A model generated the notes under the pieces. It was not told where the DNA came from, did no database searches, and worked only from the letters and a program-made list of their open reading frames with translations. From Flavobacteriales bacterium (GTDB taxonomy: Bacteria; Bacteroidota; Bacteroidia; Flavobacteriales_F; PHOS-HE28): a stretch of DNA of 64,000 bases. The stretch covers positions 1 to 64,000 of the forward strand of contig JADKCV010000011.1 in assembly GCA_016718655.1 (NCBI GenBank), written 5' to 3'. Shown one piece after another: positions 28,802-38,250 of the stretch. Position numbers and translations under genes: made by a program. Each line of letters begins with the position of its first letter. The stretch's first letter is position 1.

Positions 28802-29325
28802 TCGGTACCATCGGATCCAACCTTCTCCGCTTCGCGGTGCTCATGCTCCTGCAAGTGCTGGTGCTCGATCACCTGGATGTGGCGAACGGGTATATGGTCC
28901 CCTACCTCTATGTGCTCTTCCTGCTTATGCTCCCCTTCGAGCTTCCGGAATGGAGCACGTTGATCATCGGCGCGACCACCGGTCTGGTCATGGACACGTT
29001 CAGCAGCACCCCGGGCATGCATATGGGCGCCTGCACGGCGATGATGTTCGCCCGTATCCAACTGCTTCGGCTACTGGCCCCGCGCGAGGGGTACGAATAT
29101 GGTATGCGACCCTCGGTGCCTGCCATGGGGATCGCCTGGTTCCTCACCTATGCCAGCGTGCTCATCCTCATCCACCACCTTTGGCTGTTCTATGTGGAAC
29201 TGTTCCGCTTCGACCGCTTCTTCGGCACCTTCTTCCGTGCTGTACTGAGCGGTGTCTTCACCCTGGTCCTCGTCCTGCTCACCCAGTTCCTCACGGCTCG
29301 GGCCGCCTCACGCGAACGCACATGA
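28798..29325 (+). CDS. mreD: Rod shape-determining protein MreD
   Basis: 175 residues, almost wholly hydrophobic, with five or six predicted helices (LLRFAVLMLLQVLVLDHLD, VPYLYVLFLLMLPFELPEW, IIGATTGLVMDTFSSTPGMH, FLTYASVLILIHHLWLFYV, AVLSGVFTLVLVLLTQFL). The GLVMDTFSSTPGMH motif is characteristic. It starts with ATGA overlap on mreC and ends with ATGA overlap on the PBP2 gene. Confidence 0.95.
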   Translation: MIGTIGSNLLRFAVLMLLQVLVLDHLDVANGYMVPYLYVLFLLMLPFELPEWSTLIIGATTGLVMDTFSSTPGMHMGACTAMMFARIQLLRLLAPREGYEYGMRPSVPAMGIAWFLTYASVLILIHHLWLFYVELFRFDRFFGTFFRAVLSGVFTLVLVLLTQFLTARAASRERT

Positions 29326-31172
29326 ACTTCGAGTCACGTAAATACGTGCTCATCGCAGCGGTGATCTTCATCAGCAGCGTGTTCATCCTTCGCCTCTTCT
29401 ATATCCAGGTGGTGGACACCAAATGGCGTGCGGAAGCCGCCAATATGGCCGAACGCAAGGTCACTGTCTATCCTTCGCGGGGATTGGTGTACGACCGAAA
29501 GGAACGACTGTTGGTGGCGAATACACCCGTCTATGACCTGATGGTGGTACCCAAGGAGGTGGGCCCCTTCGATACCATCGCATTCGGGGAGCTGGTCGGC
29601 GTGGACCCGTTGGAACTTCGCAAGCGTTTGAAGGAAGCTACCGGCTATTCACGTTATAAACCTACTGTCATCGAGAAGCAGATACCCGCGGACCAGTTCG
29701 CGGGCATCAGCGTACACCTGCACAAATACCCCGGGTTCTACGGTCAAAGCCGGACCTTGCGCACCTACCCACCGCATGTTGCCGCGCACCTGCTCGGGTA
29801 CCTGAGCGAGGTGAGCCCGGCCAAGGTGGAGAAGGACCCCTACTATCGGGCAGGCGATGTGATCGGGATCGGCGGTCTGGAGTCCCACTACGAGGAACAA
29901 TTGCGGGGGCGACGAGGGGTCGGCTACGTTCTCGTGGACGTTCACAACAATGTGAAAGGCCCTTACAAGGACGGGCAGTACGATACGCTTGCCGTGGAGG
30001 GCAAGGATCTCTTCACCGGGATCGACCTGGACATGCAACGCCTGGGTGAGCAGCTCATGGTGAACAAGAAAGGCAGCATCGTGGCCCTGGACCCTCGCAC
30101 AGGGGAGGTGCTCTGCTTGGTGAGCAGCCCCACCTACGACCCTGAATTGCTCGTGGGCCGCGTGCGCAACACCAACTACGGCATCCTCCAAAAGGATCCC
30201 ATCAAACCCCTCTTCGACCGCGCCTTGCAAGCCCAATACCCTCCGGGTTCCATCTACAAGATCGTGCAATCCCTCATCGCTTTGGACGAAGGAGTGATCG
30301 ATGTCAACACCGGATTCCCCTGCCAGAAATCGCTGGTCGGGTGTCACAACCATCCGGGGGCTGGTGATATCATCCACGCGATCCAATACTCGTGCAACCC
30401 CTATTTCTATCAGGTCTTCAAGCGTATGGTCGAGCAGGACAAGGACCCGAACCGCTTCAAGGACGCAGCCATCGGGATGCGCATGTGGCACGAGTACATG
30501 CTCACCTTCGGCTTGGGGCAGCGGCTGCCGATAGACCTGCCTTCTGCCAAGGGTGGCAATATCCCCGATGTGGCCTATTACGATCGTAAGTACGGAAAGG
30601 AGGGTTGGGCCTTCAGCACCATCTACAGCGTGAGCATCGGGCAGGGCGAAGTGCTGGTCGCACCGCTGCAAATGGCCAACCTGGCCGCGATCTTCGCGAA
30701 CAAGGGCTGGTACTACGATCCACACGTGGTGCGTGCGGTGGGCCATCCGGACAGCTTGCAGCGCAAGTACCTCACCAAACACAACACCGGTGTGGACCCC
30801 AAGTGGTACGAACCCATCCAGGAAGGTATGCGACGGGTGGTCGAAGAACCGGGGGGGACGGCGCGCAATGCGCGCATCGAAGGCATCACCGTATGTGGTA
30901 AGACCGGCACGGCAGAGAACCCACATGGCCAGGACCATGCCGTGTTCGTTTGCTTCGCCCCCATGGAGGACCCGAGGATCGCTATGGCGGTGTATGTGGA
31001 GAACAGCGGGTTCGGAGGTACGTGGGCCGCACCGATCGCCAGCCTGCTCATGGAGCAGTACCTCACCGACACCATCAAGCGCCCCGAAGTGATGAAGCGC
31101 ATGTTGGAGGCGGACCTGATCGCCAAGGAGGCCACCTTCGTGAAGAAACCCAAGAAGCCACGTCGCCGATGA
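29322..31172 (+). CDS. mrdA: Penicillin-binding protein 2 (elongation transpeptidase)
   Basis: 616 residues. One membrane anchor (YVLIAAVIFISSVFILRLFYI), then the PBP dimer domain (with PSRGLVYDRKERLLVANTPVYDL) and a transpeptidase domain carrying SxxK as YPPGSIYKIVQ, SxN as YSCNPYFYQ and KTG as VCGKTGTAENPHG. These are the catalytic Ser, Lys and oxyanion residues of the D,D-transpeptidase. The ATG lies in ATGA overlap with mreD; the much longer open frame upstream is out of frame with mreD and not protein-like. The stop overlaps the rodA start. Confidence 0.97.
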   Translation: MNFESRKYVLIAAVIFISSVFILRLFYIQVVDTKWRAEAANMAERKVTVYPSRGLVYDRKERLLVANTPVYDLMVVPKEVGPFDTIAFGELVGVDPLELRKRLKEATGYSRYKPTVIEKQIPADQFAGISVHLHKYPGFYGQSRTLRTYPPHVAAHLLGYLSEVSPAKVEKDPYYRAGDVIGIGGLESHYEEQLRGRRGVGYVLVDVHNNVKGPYKDGQYDTLAVEGKDLFTGIDLDMQRLGEQLMVNKKGSIVALDPRTGEVLCLVSSPTYDPELLVGRVRNTNYGILQKDPIKPLFDRALQAQYPPGSIYKIVQSLIALDEGVIDVNTGFPCQKSLVGCHNHPGAGDIIHAIQYSCNPYFYQVFKRMVEQDKDPNRFKDAAIGMRMWHEYMLTFGLGQRLPIDLPSAKGGNIPDVAYYDRKYGKEGWAFSTIYSVSIGQGEVLVAPLQMANLAAIFANKGWYYDPHVVRAVGHPDSLQRKYLTKHNTGVDPKWYEPIQEGMRRVVEEPGGTARNARIEGITVCGKTGTAENPHGQDHAVFVCFAPMEDPRIAMAVYVENSGFGGTWAAPIASLLMEQYLTDTIKRPEVMKRMLEADLIAKEATFVKKPKKPRRR

Positions 31173-32491
31173 GCGCTAGGGACAATGTAGCGGCCAACTT
31201 CGACCGACCCATCCTCGGTCTGTACCTGCTGCTCATGTTCATGGGTTGGGCCAATATCTATTCAGCGGCATACGACCCCGCCCACGCCAGCATCTTCGAC
31301 CTCGATAAGGAGTACGGTAAGCAGGCGGTATGGATGGGGATCAGTCTGCTGCTCGGTGGAGGCATCCTTCTGATCCGGGGCCAGGTGTTCCGCGACGCTG
31401 CCAATGTGATCTACGGTGGGGTCCTGGTCCTACTGGTGGCGGTGCTGCTCTTCGGCAAGGAGGTCAACGGAGCAAAGGCCTGGTTCGCCATTGGCGGTTT
31501 TGGTATACAGCCTGCGGAATTCGCCAAGTTCGCTACCGCACTCGCACTTTCTCGCTACCTCAGCGGCCTCAAGGCCTTGGTGGACCTGCGCTCACGCGTG
31601 ATCAGCGCCATCCTCATCCTGACCCCGGTGGCACTTATCATGCTACAGCCCGATACCGGGACCGCGCTGGTCTCCGGTGCGTTCATCCTGGTCCTCTACC
31701 GTGAGGGTCTCTCGGGCAACGTGCTCTTGTTGGCCATCCTGGCCGCGATCGTATCCATCCTCTCGCTGATCTTCAAGGAGAGCACCTTCAACCTGCCGTT
31801 CACCGACCACGTCCTCGGCGGGCAGTATTTCCTCATGGTCGTGATCATCGTGGTGGCCATCCTGGCGTGGGTCTTCGTCCACCAATTCCTCATCAAGCGA
31901 GAGCGAAAGCGTTTCTATGGCTACATCGCTTTGGGCTCATTGGCCTCGGTGGTCTTCATCAGCAGTGTGGACCATGCTTTCAACAACGTACTGGCCGAAC
32001 ATCAACAGGACCGGATCCTTGTGATGCTCGGTCAAATGGAGGATCCACAAGGCCTGGGCTACAACGTGAAACAAAGCCAGACGGCCATCGGCAGTGGAGG
32101 CTTTGCAGGCAAGGGCTATCTGGAGGGTACCCTTACGAAGTTCAAGTACGTGCCCATGCAAAGCACCGATTTCATCTTCTGCACCGTGGGCGAGGAATGG
32201 GGATTCCTTGGTACCTCCTTCGTGGTCATCACTCTTACGGTGCTCATCCTACGCATCATCCAGATCAGTGATCGCCAACGATCCAAGTTCACCCGCATCT
32301 ATGCGTATTGCGTCGCCAGCATCTTCTTCCTGCATTTGATGATCAACGTGGGCATGACCATCGGTTTGGCGCCCGTGATCGGTATCCCATTGCCCTTCTT
32401 CAGTTACGGAGGAAGCAGCATGATGGGCTTCACCGTGCTGCTAGGCATACTACTGCGCTTGGATGCGGAGCGATTGAGCCAGCTGCGCTGA
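31169..32491 (+). CDS. rodA: Peptidoglycan glycosyltransferase RodA
   Basis: 440 residues of the SEDS family: about ten membrane helices, with the conserved IGGFGIQPAEFAKFATALALSRYL region, LQPDTGTALVSGAFI, a QSQTAIGSGGFAGKGYLEGT extracellular loop and the C-terminal GIPLPFFSYGGSSMM. It polymerises glycan strands together with PBP2 in the elongasome. Start ATGA overlap with the mrdA stop. Last gene of the operon, followed by a strong hairpin terminator. Confidence 0.97.
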   Translation: MSARDNVAANFDRPILGLYLLLMFMGWANIYSAAYDPAHASIFDLDKEYGKQAVWMGISLLLGGGILLIRGQVFRDAANVIYGGVLVLLVAVLLFGKEVNGAKAWFAIGGFGIQPAEFAKFATALALSRYLSGLKALVDLRSRVISAILILTPVALIMLQPDTGTALVSGAFILVLYREGLSGNVLLLAILAAIVSILSLIFKESTFNLPFTDHVLGGQYFLMVVIIVVAILAWVFVHQFLIKRERKRFYGYIALGSLASVVFISSVDHAFNNVLAEHQQDRILVMLGQMEDPQGLGYNVKQSQTAIGSGGFAGKGYLEGTLTKFKYVPMQSTDFIFCTVGEEWGFLGTSFVVITLTVLILRIIQISDRQRSKFTRIYAYCVASIFFLHLMINVGMTIGLAPVIGIPLPFFSYGGSSMMGFTVLLGILLRLDAERLSQLR

Positions 32492-32579
32492 GCCCGTCGT
32501 CGCTTGGGTATCGCTAATGTTCAACAGGGTCGGCTGTTGACCGGCCAAGACCCAGGCCGGTCATGTGGACCCCGGAACG

Positions 32580-32610
32580 AAGAACGCCGGTCGTTCGGAC
32601 CGGCGTTCTT
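32580..32610. terminator. Bidirectional terminator between rodA and ppiD
   Basis: A perfect 13-bp stem AAGAACGCCGGTC (32580-32592) and GACCGGCGTTCTT (32598-32610) with loop GTTCG lies between two convergent operon ends, 88 bases after rodA and 19 before the ppiD stop. T-rich sides (GTTCTT) are present on both strands. Confidence 0.85.
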
Positions 32611-32629
32611 CAGGAGAAAAGTTCCCTGA

Positions 32630-34708
32630 TCAATAGAACAGGTGGCGGTTGTCCTTCACCCCGACGGATTCGCGAAGCGCGTTGAAAACGCCATTCTCCA
32701 CACGACCCTCCATGCGTTGAAGCATACTGCTCTTGTCAGCGGCCAGGTCACCGGCTTCACCCGGAGCGACCTTATTGGTCATACTTACCACATACACCGC
32801 GTTGTCGCCCTTCAACGGCACACTGGTCTGTCCGTTCTCCAATGCGAAGATGCGGCCGATGGTCTCGAATTCACTGTACCCACCTGGGATACTGAACGTG
32901 TTGAAGGCCATGTCCGACGCCGATTGTACACTTCCCCCCAATTCGGTGGCCAAGGCATTGAGGTCGGTCTTGCCTTGCATCTTCGCCAAATACGCGTCGG
33001 CCTTCATCGCCTTGGCGGCTTCTTTCGTGAATAGTTCGCGAACGTCCTCCAGTGCAGGCATGCCTTCTTCACGGATACCCGTGAGCAATGCCACCACGTA
33101 ATTGTCACCAGCCTCCAGTGGTTCGCTCACATCGCCCACCTTGGCCCGGTTCACCCAGGAAATGGTACTGTTGGGCTCCTGCAGCCCACTCACGAAACGC
33201 TGATCGGGTCGAAGCTCCTCCACTGCCGTGAGCTGCATGCCAGCGGCCTCCGCGGCAGCTTTCATCGCGTCCTCGGTCTTGTTCTTCAATGAGAACTCAT
33301 TGGCCAGTTTATAGGCCTCCTTGAAGGTGGCAGGCGAGGGACGCATGGTACGGGCAAGGCTGACCACACGACGTTCCTGACGGGTCCGCTGCCCAAGGAC
33401 CTCCACGATATGGAAACCATAAGTCGTTTTCGCGATGGTGATGGCACCGACCTTCTGATCGAAACTAGCAGCTGTGAATTCCGGCACCATCCGTTGTTTG
33501 TCGAACCATTCATACACCCCTCCGGTACTCGTGCTTCCCGGATCGTCACTGAACTTGGTGACCAGGTCCTCGAACTTGCTGCGGTCCTTCTTCACCACAG
33601 CGAGCAAGCTGTCCGCACGCTTTCCCTGCTCTTCCTCGGTCTTCCCTTGCTGTGTGCTCAGGAGGATGTGGCGCACGCGTGCCTCGGGCAAGTCGGCCAG
33701 TTCCTTCACCTTCACCAGCTTCCACACCTCACCTTCTGCGAACGGACCGACCACCTCACCCACGGCGGCATTCACGATGAGGGAATCGTTGATCTTGTCC
33801 GCTGTTCCTTCCGTGTAAGGGGCCTTGTTGTAGGTGCGATCATCACTGTTGGCCACGATGAAGAGGGAATCATCCGTGGTACTCAGCAGGTCCTCGCGTA
33901 ATGAGGCCAGATCCGCCATGGTGGCCGTGCGATCCTCTTCGCTGGGCTTCACCGGAAAGAGCACATAGCCGAACTTACGGGAAGGCTTCTGCTTGTACTT
34001 CAGCTCCGTCTTGTGCTCATCATAGAACCGGCGGAGGTCCTTGTCGCTCACCGGGTAAAGGCTATCCGGTTCGGAATCGTAGCGCTTGGCCACAAAACTG
34101 AACGTGGCCTTCAAGTTCTTGGCAGCGAACTCATCCTTTGCCTGGGCACTGTTCACATACACGCTCTTCTTCACCAAGGTGTTGTACTTGGCATACAACC
34201 GGTTCTGGGTGATCCGACGCTTCTGGATCTCGTGATATACCGGCGCATTGACCCGAACATTGTTGAAATACTGTTTCAACGCCTCGGGATCCGGGTTGCC
34301 ATCGGCTCCTTGGAAGTTGGGCTGATTCCGGAAGTCAGGCAGGATGTTGTTACCGAACCGGATGTCGTTGTATTCCTCCTCCGTCAGCGTGAAGCCAGCA
34401 TCCATCACTTGATCGAGCATGACCCTTTCCTTCACCACCTCGTTCCAAACACTGGTGCGCACCTGCTCCTGCATTTGCGCGTTCACCTGTTGGCCGAAGT
34501 CGTTACGGTAGCTTTCCACCTCATCACTCACCCGTTTCTCGAAGTCCATCACACTGATCTCTTCGCCGCCGACCTCGCCCAGGACAGCGTCCTGGCGACC
34601 ACCGCCACGACCGGAGAAGAGGTCTGTCAGGATGAACGCCGCCATGGCGCCACCAACGATCACCAGGAGCAGTCCGCTGCGTTCGCGGATCTTACCAATT
34701 ACTGCCAT
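32630..34708 (-). CDS. PpiD/SurA-like peptidyl-prolyl isomerase
   Basis: 692 residues. Periplasmic chaperone-isomerase with one N-terminal anchor (SGLLLVIVGGAMAAFILTDLF), an N-terminal SurA-like helical domain (about 60-230), and a parvulin domain (about 350-450: VRHILLSTQQGKTEEEQGKRADSLL ... KFEDLVTKFSDDPGS ... TYGFHIVEVLGQR). A second, degenerate isomerase-like region follows. It helps fold proteins leaving the translocon. ATG 34708 is the standard MAVIGKIRERSG start. A well-formed -7 box lies 23 bases upstream, so it can be transcribed apart from the genes before it. Confidence 0.93.
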   Translation of the reverse strand: MAVIGKIRERSGLLLVIVGGAMAAFILTDLFSGRGGGRQDAVLGEVGGEEISVMDFEKRVSDEVESYRNDFGQQVNAQMQEQVRTSVWNEVVKERVMLDQVMDAGFTLTEEEYNDIRFGNNILPDFRNQPNFQGADGNPDPEALKQYFNNVRVNAPVYHEIQKRRITQNRLYAKYNTLVKKSVYVNSAQAKDEFAAKNLKATFSFVAKRYDSEPDSLYPVSDKDLRRFYDEHKTELKYKQKPSRKFGYVLFPVKPSEEDRTATMADLASLREDLLSTTDDSLFIVANSDDRTYNKAPYTEGTADKINDSLIVNAAVGEVVGPFAEGEVWKLVKVKELADLPEARVRHILLSTQQGKTEEEQGKRADSLLAVVKKDRSKFEDLVTKFSDDPGSTSTGGVYEWFDKQRMVPEFTAASFDQKVGAITIAKTTYGFHIVEVLGQRTRQERRVVSLARTMRPSPATFKEAYKLANEFSLKNKTEDAMKAAAEAAGMQLTAVEELRPDQRFVSGLQEPNSTISWVNRAKVGDVSEPLEAGDNYVVALLTGIREEGMPALEDVRELFTKEAAKAMKADAYLAKMQGKTDLNALATELGGSVQSASDMAFNTFSIPGGYSEFETIGRIFALENGQTSVPLKGDNAVYVVSMTNKVAPGEAGDLAADKSSMLQRMEGRVENGVFNALRESVGVKDNRHLFY

Positions 34709-34730
34709 TTGCCTTGGGGGAATAGGGGTG

Positions 34731-34738
34731 CAAATATA
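34731..34738 (-). promoter_or_regulatory. -7 promoter box of ppiD
   Basis: The minus strand reads TATATTTG, an exact match to TAnnTTTG, placed so that transcription would start about 15-17 bases before the ppiD ATG. It falls in the 107-base gap between the CNNM/CBS gene and ppiD. Confidence 0.7.
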
Positions 34739-34815
34739 GGATCCGGGGCGATCCAGCGGGTCATGGTGCGGAAAGCCGCGTGGATCGAGGGCGACCAGCG
34801 CCACCGGCACCTCTG

Positions 34816-36111
34816 TCAGGGCAGGTAACCCAGCTCCGGATCCAGCACCTGCAAGCGCAGTAGATCGATACGTCCATGCTCCACCTGTGCCACCGTGATC
34901 CGATACGGGCCAAGGTCGATGACCTGTTCCTGCTCAGGCAGTTCACCCGTACTATGCATCAGCCAACCTGCAAGTGTGTCGTATTCCTCGCTTTCCGCAA
35001 TGGCCAAGCGATGCGCTTCGCGAAGATGTGACACTTCGATCCGAGCGCTGAACAGGAACTCATCGGGGCCTAATCGCTCCTCCACTTCCTGAGGTGTATC
35101 GTGTTCGTCCTCGATATCGCCCACAATGGTCTCCACTACATCCTCCATGGTCAGCATGCCTGCCGTACCCCCGAACTCGTCCACCACGACGGCAACGTGG
35201 TTCCGTTGCTTGATCAGGAGCTGTAAGACCTCATCCGCTGGCATGGTGCCCTGAATGAAATTGACAGGCCGCATCACTGCCTTGATGGACTTGGGATGCC
35301 GGAAGAGCTCATAACCATGCACATACCCGATGATGTTGTCGATGCTGTCCTTGTAGATGAGCAACTTGCTCATGCCCGAGCTCACGAACAGCTGATGCAG
35401 TTCATCCGTCGTACTGTCCACGTCGATGGCCTCGATCTCCGCTCGAGGCACCATCAATTCGCGCACCTTTATATTGCTCAGTTCCAGTGTATTACGAAAA
35501 TACTCCACCTCGGCATCCAGATGGGTCCGCTTGATACCATCCGAACTCACTTCCTTGAGGAATTCATCCAGATCGATACGACCGAAGACCAATTGGGCAT
35601 TCGCGCTCTTGACCCCGAACAAACGCAGAATGAGCGCGCTGATACCGGTCATGATCATCATGGGGGTCCACATGACGACGTAAAGCACTTGCAATGGGAC
35701 GGTGAACACACTGAGCGCACCATTGGGATCGATGCGGAACAAGGCCTTTGGCAGGAACTCGGCAAGGACAAGGATGACCATTGTGCTGAGCAGGGTCTGC
35801 GACACCAGCACCAAGGCCTCTCCCATCCCATAGGTACGCAACCATGGTTCGAGCAATTCGGCCATGGCGATACCGTAAAGTACCAAGGCCACGTTGTTAC
35901 CGACCAGCAAGGCACCGATCACTCGCTCGGGGCGCTTCAGTAGCGGACTGATCAAGCGAGCCCATATGGCGCCCCGCTTCCGCTCCAGTTCGATATAAAG
36001 CTTGTTACTGCTGAGAAAGGCGATCTCGAGACCGGAGCACAATGCCGAGACGACCACCGAGATGACGATAAGGACCAGATCGGAAAGGTTCGGGGACACG
36101 GAAGTGAGCAC
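34816..36111 (-). CDS. CNNM/CBS-domain membrane protein (hemolysin family)
   Basis: 431 residues: a DUF21/CNNM membrane domain of about four helices (LVLIVISVVVSALCSGLEIAF, VIGALLVGNNVALVLYGIAM, LVLVSQTLLSTMVILVLAEF, VLYVVMWTPMMIMTGISALIL; residues 1-180), a CBS pair (about 205-335, with REIMVPR-type VRELMVPRAEIEAID and VVVDEFGGTAGMLTMEDVVE), and a C-terminal CorC_HlyC domain (about 345-425). Relatives transport or sense magnesium or other divalent cations; the older hemolysin label is not informative. It belongs to the minus-strand coaX-lptC-ppiD cluster. Confidence 0.92.
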   Translation of the reverse strand: MLTSVSPNLSDLVLIVISVVVSALCSGLEIAFLSSNKLYIELERKRGAIWARLISPLLKRPERVIGALLVGNNVALVLYGIAMAELLEPWLRTYGMGEALVLVSQTLLSTMVILVLAEFLPKALFRIDPNGALSVFTVPLQVLYVVMWTPMMIMTGISALILRLFGVKSANAQLVFGRIDLDEFLKEVSSDGIKRTHLDAEVEYFRNTLELSNIKVRELMVPRAEIEAIDVDSTTDELHQLFVSSGMSKLLIYKDSIDNIIGYVHGYELFRHPKSIKAVMRPVNFIQGTMPADEVLQLLIKQRNHVAVVVDEFGGTAGMLTMEDVVETIVGDIEDEHDTPQEVEERLGPDEFLFSARIEVSHLREAHRLAIAESEEYDTLAGWLMHSTGELPEQEQVIDLGPYRITVAQVEHGRIDLLRLQVLDPELGYLP

Positions 36112-36146
36112 CTTGTTGCAGGCAGCGCGAAGTTAGCTCAACAGGT

Positions 36147-36356
36147 TCAGGAGCCGTGTTTGCGCTGCTCCATGGCCTCCAATCGCTTGCGGGTGAATTT
36201 GCGAAAGAAGAACATGGCCAATGCCACGCCTGGGAACAACCACCAATCACGTGATGCACCCCAGCCTTCGTTCACCACCACCCAAGCGGCGGCCAAGGCC
36301 GATCCGATGGCCACGGCCAGCCAGAAGTGCTCCATGAAACGGGCCAGCTTGTTCAT
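36147..36356 (-). CDS. Small membrane protein downstream of lptC
   Basis: 69 residues with two hydrophobic segments (FWLAVAIGSALAAAWVVVN and WWLFPGVALAMFFFRKF) and a basic tail (RKRLEAMEQRKHGS). Its ATG overlaps the lptC stop (ATGA), which supports real translation. It lies 35 bases before the CNNM/CBS gene. Function unknown; a similarly placed short protein is common in this cluster in the phylum, as far as I recall. Confidence 0.8.
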   Translation of the reverse strand: MNKLARFMEHFWLAVAIGSALAAAWVVVNEGWGASRDWWLFPGVALAMFFFRKFTRKRLEAMEQRKHGS

Positions 36357-36925
36357 TCGTCCGACAAGGTATCGTCCTGGGACATACGCAGCGTACCCGT
36401 GATCCTGCGTAGCGTATAGCGACTGAAGTCCTCGTTGGCTTCCAGACCCTGTCCATGGATGATATCCTGACCTCGTTGGATCCGGACCGCCTTGTCCGTG
36501 AAGATCCGTGCGCTATCCTGGTACCATACCACCTTCTCCGTTTCCATTCGCTCACCCTTGACATTGATGAAGACCACCTCCTCATACACCTCCATACGCT
36601 TCTCTTGGGTCAGTATCACACCCCGTCTTGCCGTGAGGGTACTACCCGGGGCGCCCACACTGTCGAAGAACTGCAACTTCAATCCATCCGTGATCTCATA
36701 CCGCTGGGGGTCCTTGGTCCATTCGTCGATGCGACCGGCCTGTAAACGGTACCTCGGCCTTCCCGCATCGGTATACAGGTACTCTGCCTGGTGTGTGACC
36801 CGGTCCGGGGCATCATCGGATACCGCCACAGCGGCCACCTTGTCCAGATCATTGGTGCAGGAAACAAGCATTCCCGCCACCAGGGCGGGAATGCACCATA
36901 GGATGATGGACCTGCGGAAGGACAC
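36353..36925 (-). CDS. lptC: LPS export lipoprotein LptC
   Basis: 190 residues. Bitopic or lipid-anchored periplasmic component of the Lpt bridge that carries lipopolysaccharide to the outer membrane. The leader IILWCIPALVAGMLVSC ends in a lipobox-like LVSC, followed by TNDLDKV, as in other Bacteroidota LptC. The rest is a beta-jellyroll (YLYTDAGRPRYRLQAGRIDEW, LKLQFFDSVG, LTARRGVILTQEKRMEVYEEVVF, MRMSQDDT-like end). GTG at 36925 is chosen because it lies five bases after the preceding stop and gives the leader; the reading frame continues upstream without protein character. Confidence 0.88.
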   Translation of the reverse strand: MSFRRSIILWCIPALVAGMLVSCTNDLDKVAAVAVSDDAPDRVTHQAEYLYTDAGRPRYRLQAGRIDEWTKDPQRYEITDGLKLQFFDSVGAPGSTLTARRGVILTQEKRMEVYEEVVFINVKGERMETEKVVWYQDSARIFTDKAVRIQRGQDIIHGQGLEANEDFSRYTLRRITGTLRMSQDDTLSDE

Positions 36926-36930
36926 GGGAC

Positions 36931-38250
36931 CTACTTGCGCGTGCGCACCGTGGTGGATTCTCCCAGCCCACCACAGGCGACGGTCACAGTCTTGCCGTCC
37001 GTCAACTGATAGAAGAACGCATCGGATTGGGTCGGGAAGCGGGCGGACATGGAACCCATGCGGTCGCCGGCCTTGTCGGCCACGCTCGGGTCCAAGCTGC
37101 GGGCACGCTGGTAATAGTCGTAGGCAAGCCAATACGCTCCCCACGAATCCGGTGCTTCACAACTTGCTCCCTGTGCTGCGATGGCATTACCGATCAGGAT
37201 CAACGCTTCACCGTTCTTGGGCTCCACCTGAAGGACCTGATTGGCATAGCTACGCGCTTGACCATGGTTGCTGCTCGCGCTCGCCACCTGACCTGCCTTG
37301 AGCAGGTACTTCACCTTGTCGCTGCATCCGGTGCACAGGTCCACGGCCTCCTTCATGTACCGAAGCGCTCCGTTCATGTCGTTCTGCTTGGCCAGGAACA
37401 GGCCCAGGCTGTAGGCACTTTCGCTGCTCGGGTTGGCACGATGCACATCCTCGGCAAGTGAGCGATACACGGTCTCGTCGGTGCAATCCTTGCCGTTGAG
37501 GACCTTCAACAAGCGGTTCTTCATGTCCATATCGTCGGGCTTGGCGGTCACCATGTCCCCTACGATACGACCAATGTCCCCACATTCGGCCACTTTGAAG
37601 AACAAGCTGTTCACCTGATCACGTGCCTTGCTGTAGCGGTCCCGCGCATCCTCTTTGATGTCTTCGGAGCCAAGGGCGGCGTCAACATGCCCCATGATCA
37701 TGACGTAGTCCTGTAACATCTGTTCCTTCGTAGCCTCGCCTTTGCCATACAAGCAATTCAAGGTCTGGTAGTAGGTGCTCAAGGTCCCGGCCTCGCTCTT
37801 GGACCCTCCTAGTTCAACACTCTCTTTGAGGATGGCGAAAGCTTCGGTGCATTTACTTGGATCATAGACCATCAGGTCCACGCCTTTCCGACCCAGGACG
37901 AAGGCCCGTTCCCCGAAGTGGGTGATCCGGAGATCATAGATCACGCCGAGCGAATCGATGAGCCGGGCTTTACGAGCAGGGTCCTTTTCAGCCTCGATGA
38001 AGGTGGTCAGGATCTTCACTCCGTTCTGGTACAATCCCTTACTGGAGGCGGGGCAAGTGTTCACCACTTCCTTCCACGGAGCGTATGCATCATGAACACT
38101 TGACTGTTTCATGAACTCCTGGTACAGCGATAGGTTCTGTACACACTTCACGCTGTCCTCCGGCGTATTGCCGTACTTGCTCTGGGCCTGGGCACCGATG
38201 GCGGTGACCGAGATGAGCACCAGAGCGATACTGTGTTGGTAGGTCTTCAT
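36931..38250 (-). CDS. Periplasmic TPR protein of the coaX-lptC cluster
   Basis: 439 residues from ATG 38250 (overlap ATGA with the preceding gene). The signal peptide is HSIALVLISVTAIGAQAQ. The body is alpha-helical with tetratricopeptide motifs, most clearly near residues 285-380 (PSSESAYSLGLFLAKQNDMNGALRYMKEAV; GQARSYANQVLQVEPKNGEALILIGNAIAAQ). A tetratricopeptide protein in this position is usual for the cluster in Bacteroidota. Its partner is not known; an envelope-assembly role is inferred from neighbours only. Confidence 0.85.
   Translation of the reverse strand: MKTYQHSIALVLISVTAIGAQAQSKYGNTPEDSVKCVQNLSLYQEFMKQSSVHDAYAPWKEVVNTCPASSKGLYQNGVKILTTFIEAEKDPARKARLIDSLGVIYDLRITHFGERAFVLGRKGVDLMVYDPSKCTEAFAILKESVELGGSKSEAGTLSTYYQTLNCLYGKGEATKEQMLQDYVMIMGHVDAALGSEDIKEDARDRYSKARDQVNSLFFKVAECGDIGRIVGDMVTAKPDDMDMKNRLLKVLNGKDCTDETVYRSLAEDVHRANPSSESAYSLGLFLAKQNDMNGALRYMKEAVDLCTGCSDKVKYLLKAGQVASASSNHGQARSYANQVLQVEPKNGEALILIGNAIAAQGASCEAPDSWGAYWLAYDYYQRARSLDPSVADKAGDRMGSMSARFPTQSDAFFYQLTDGKTVTVACGGLGESTTVRTRK

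Noticed and set aside
29649..30938. Long minus-strand open frame opposite mrdA
   Set aside because: The plus strand encodes a complete PBP2 with SxxK, SxN and KTG motifs. The opposite frame is His- and Val-rich, the signature of a reverse shadow of GC-rich codons.
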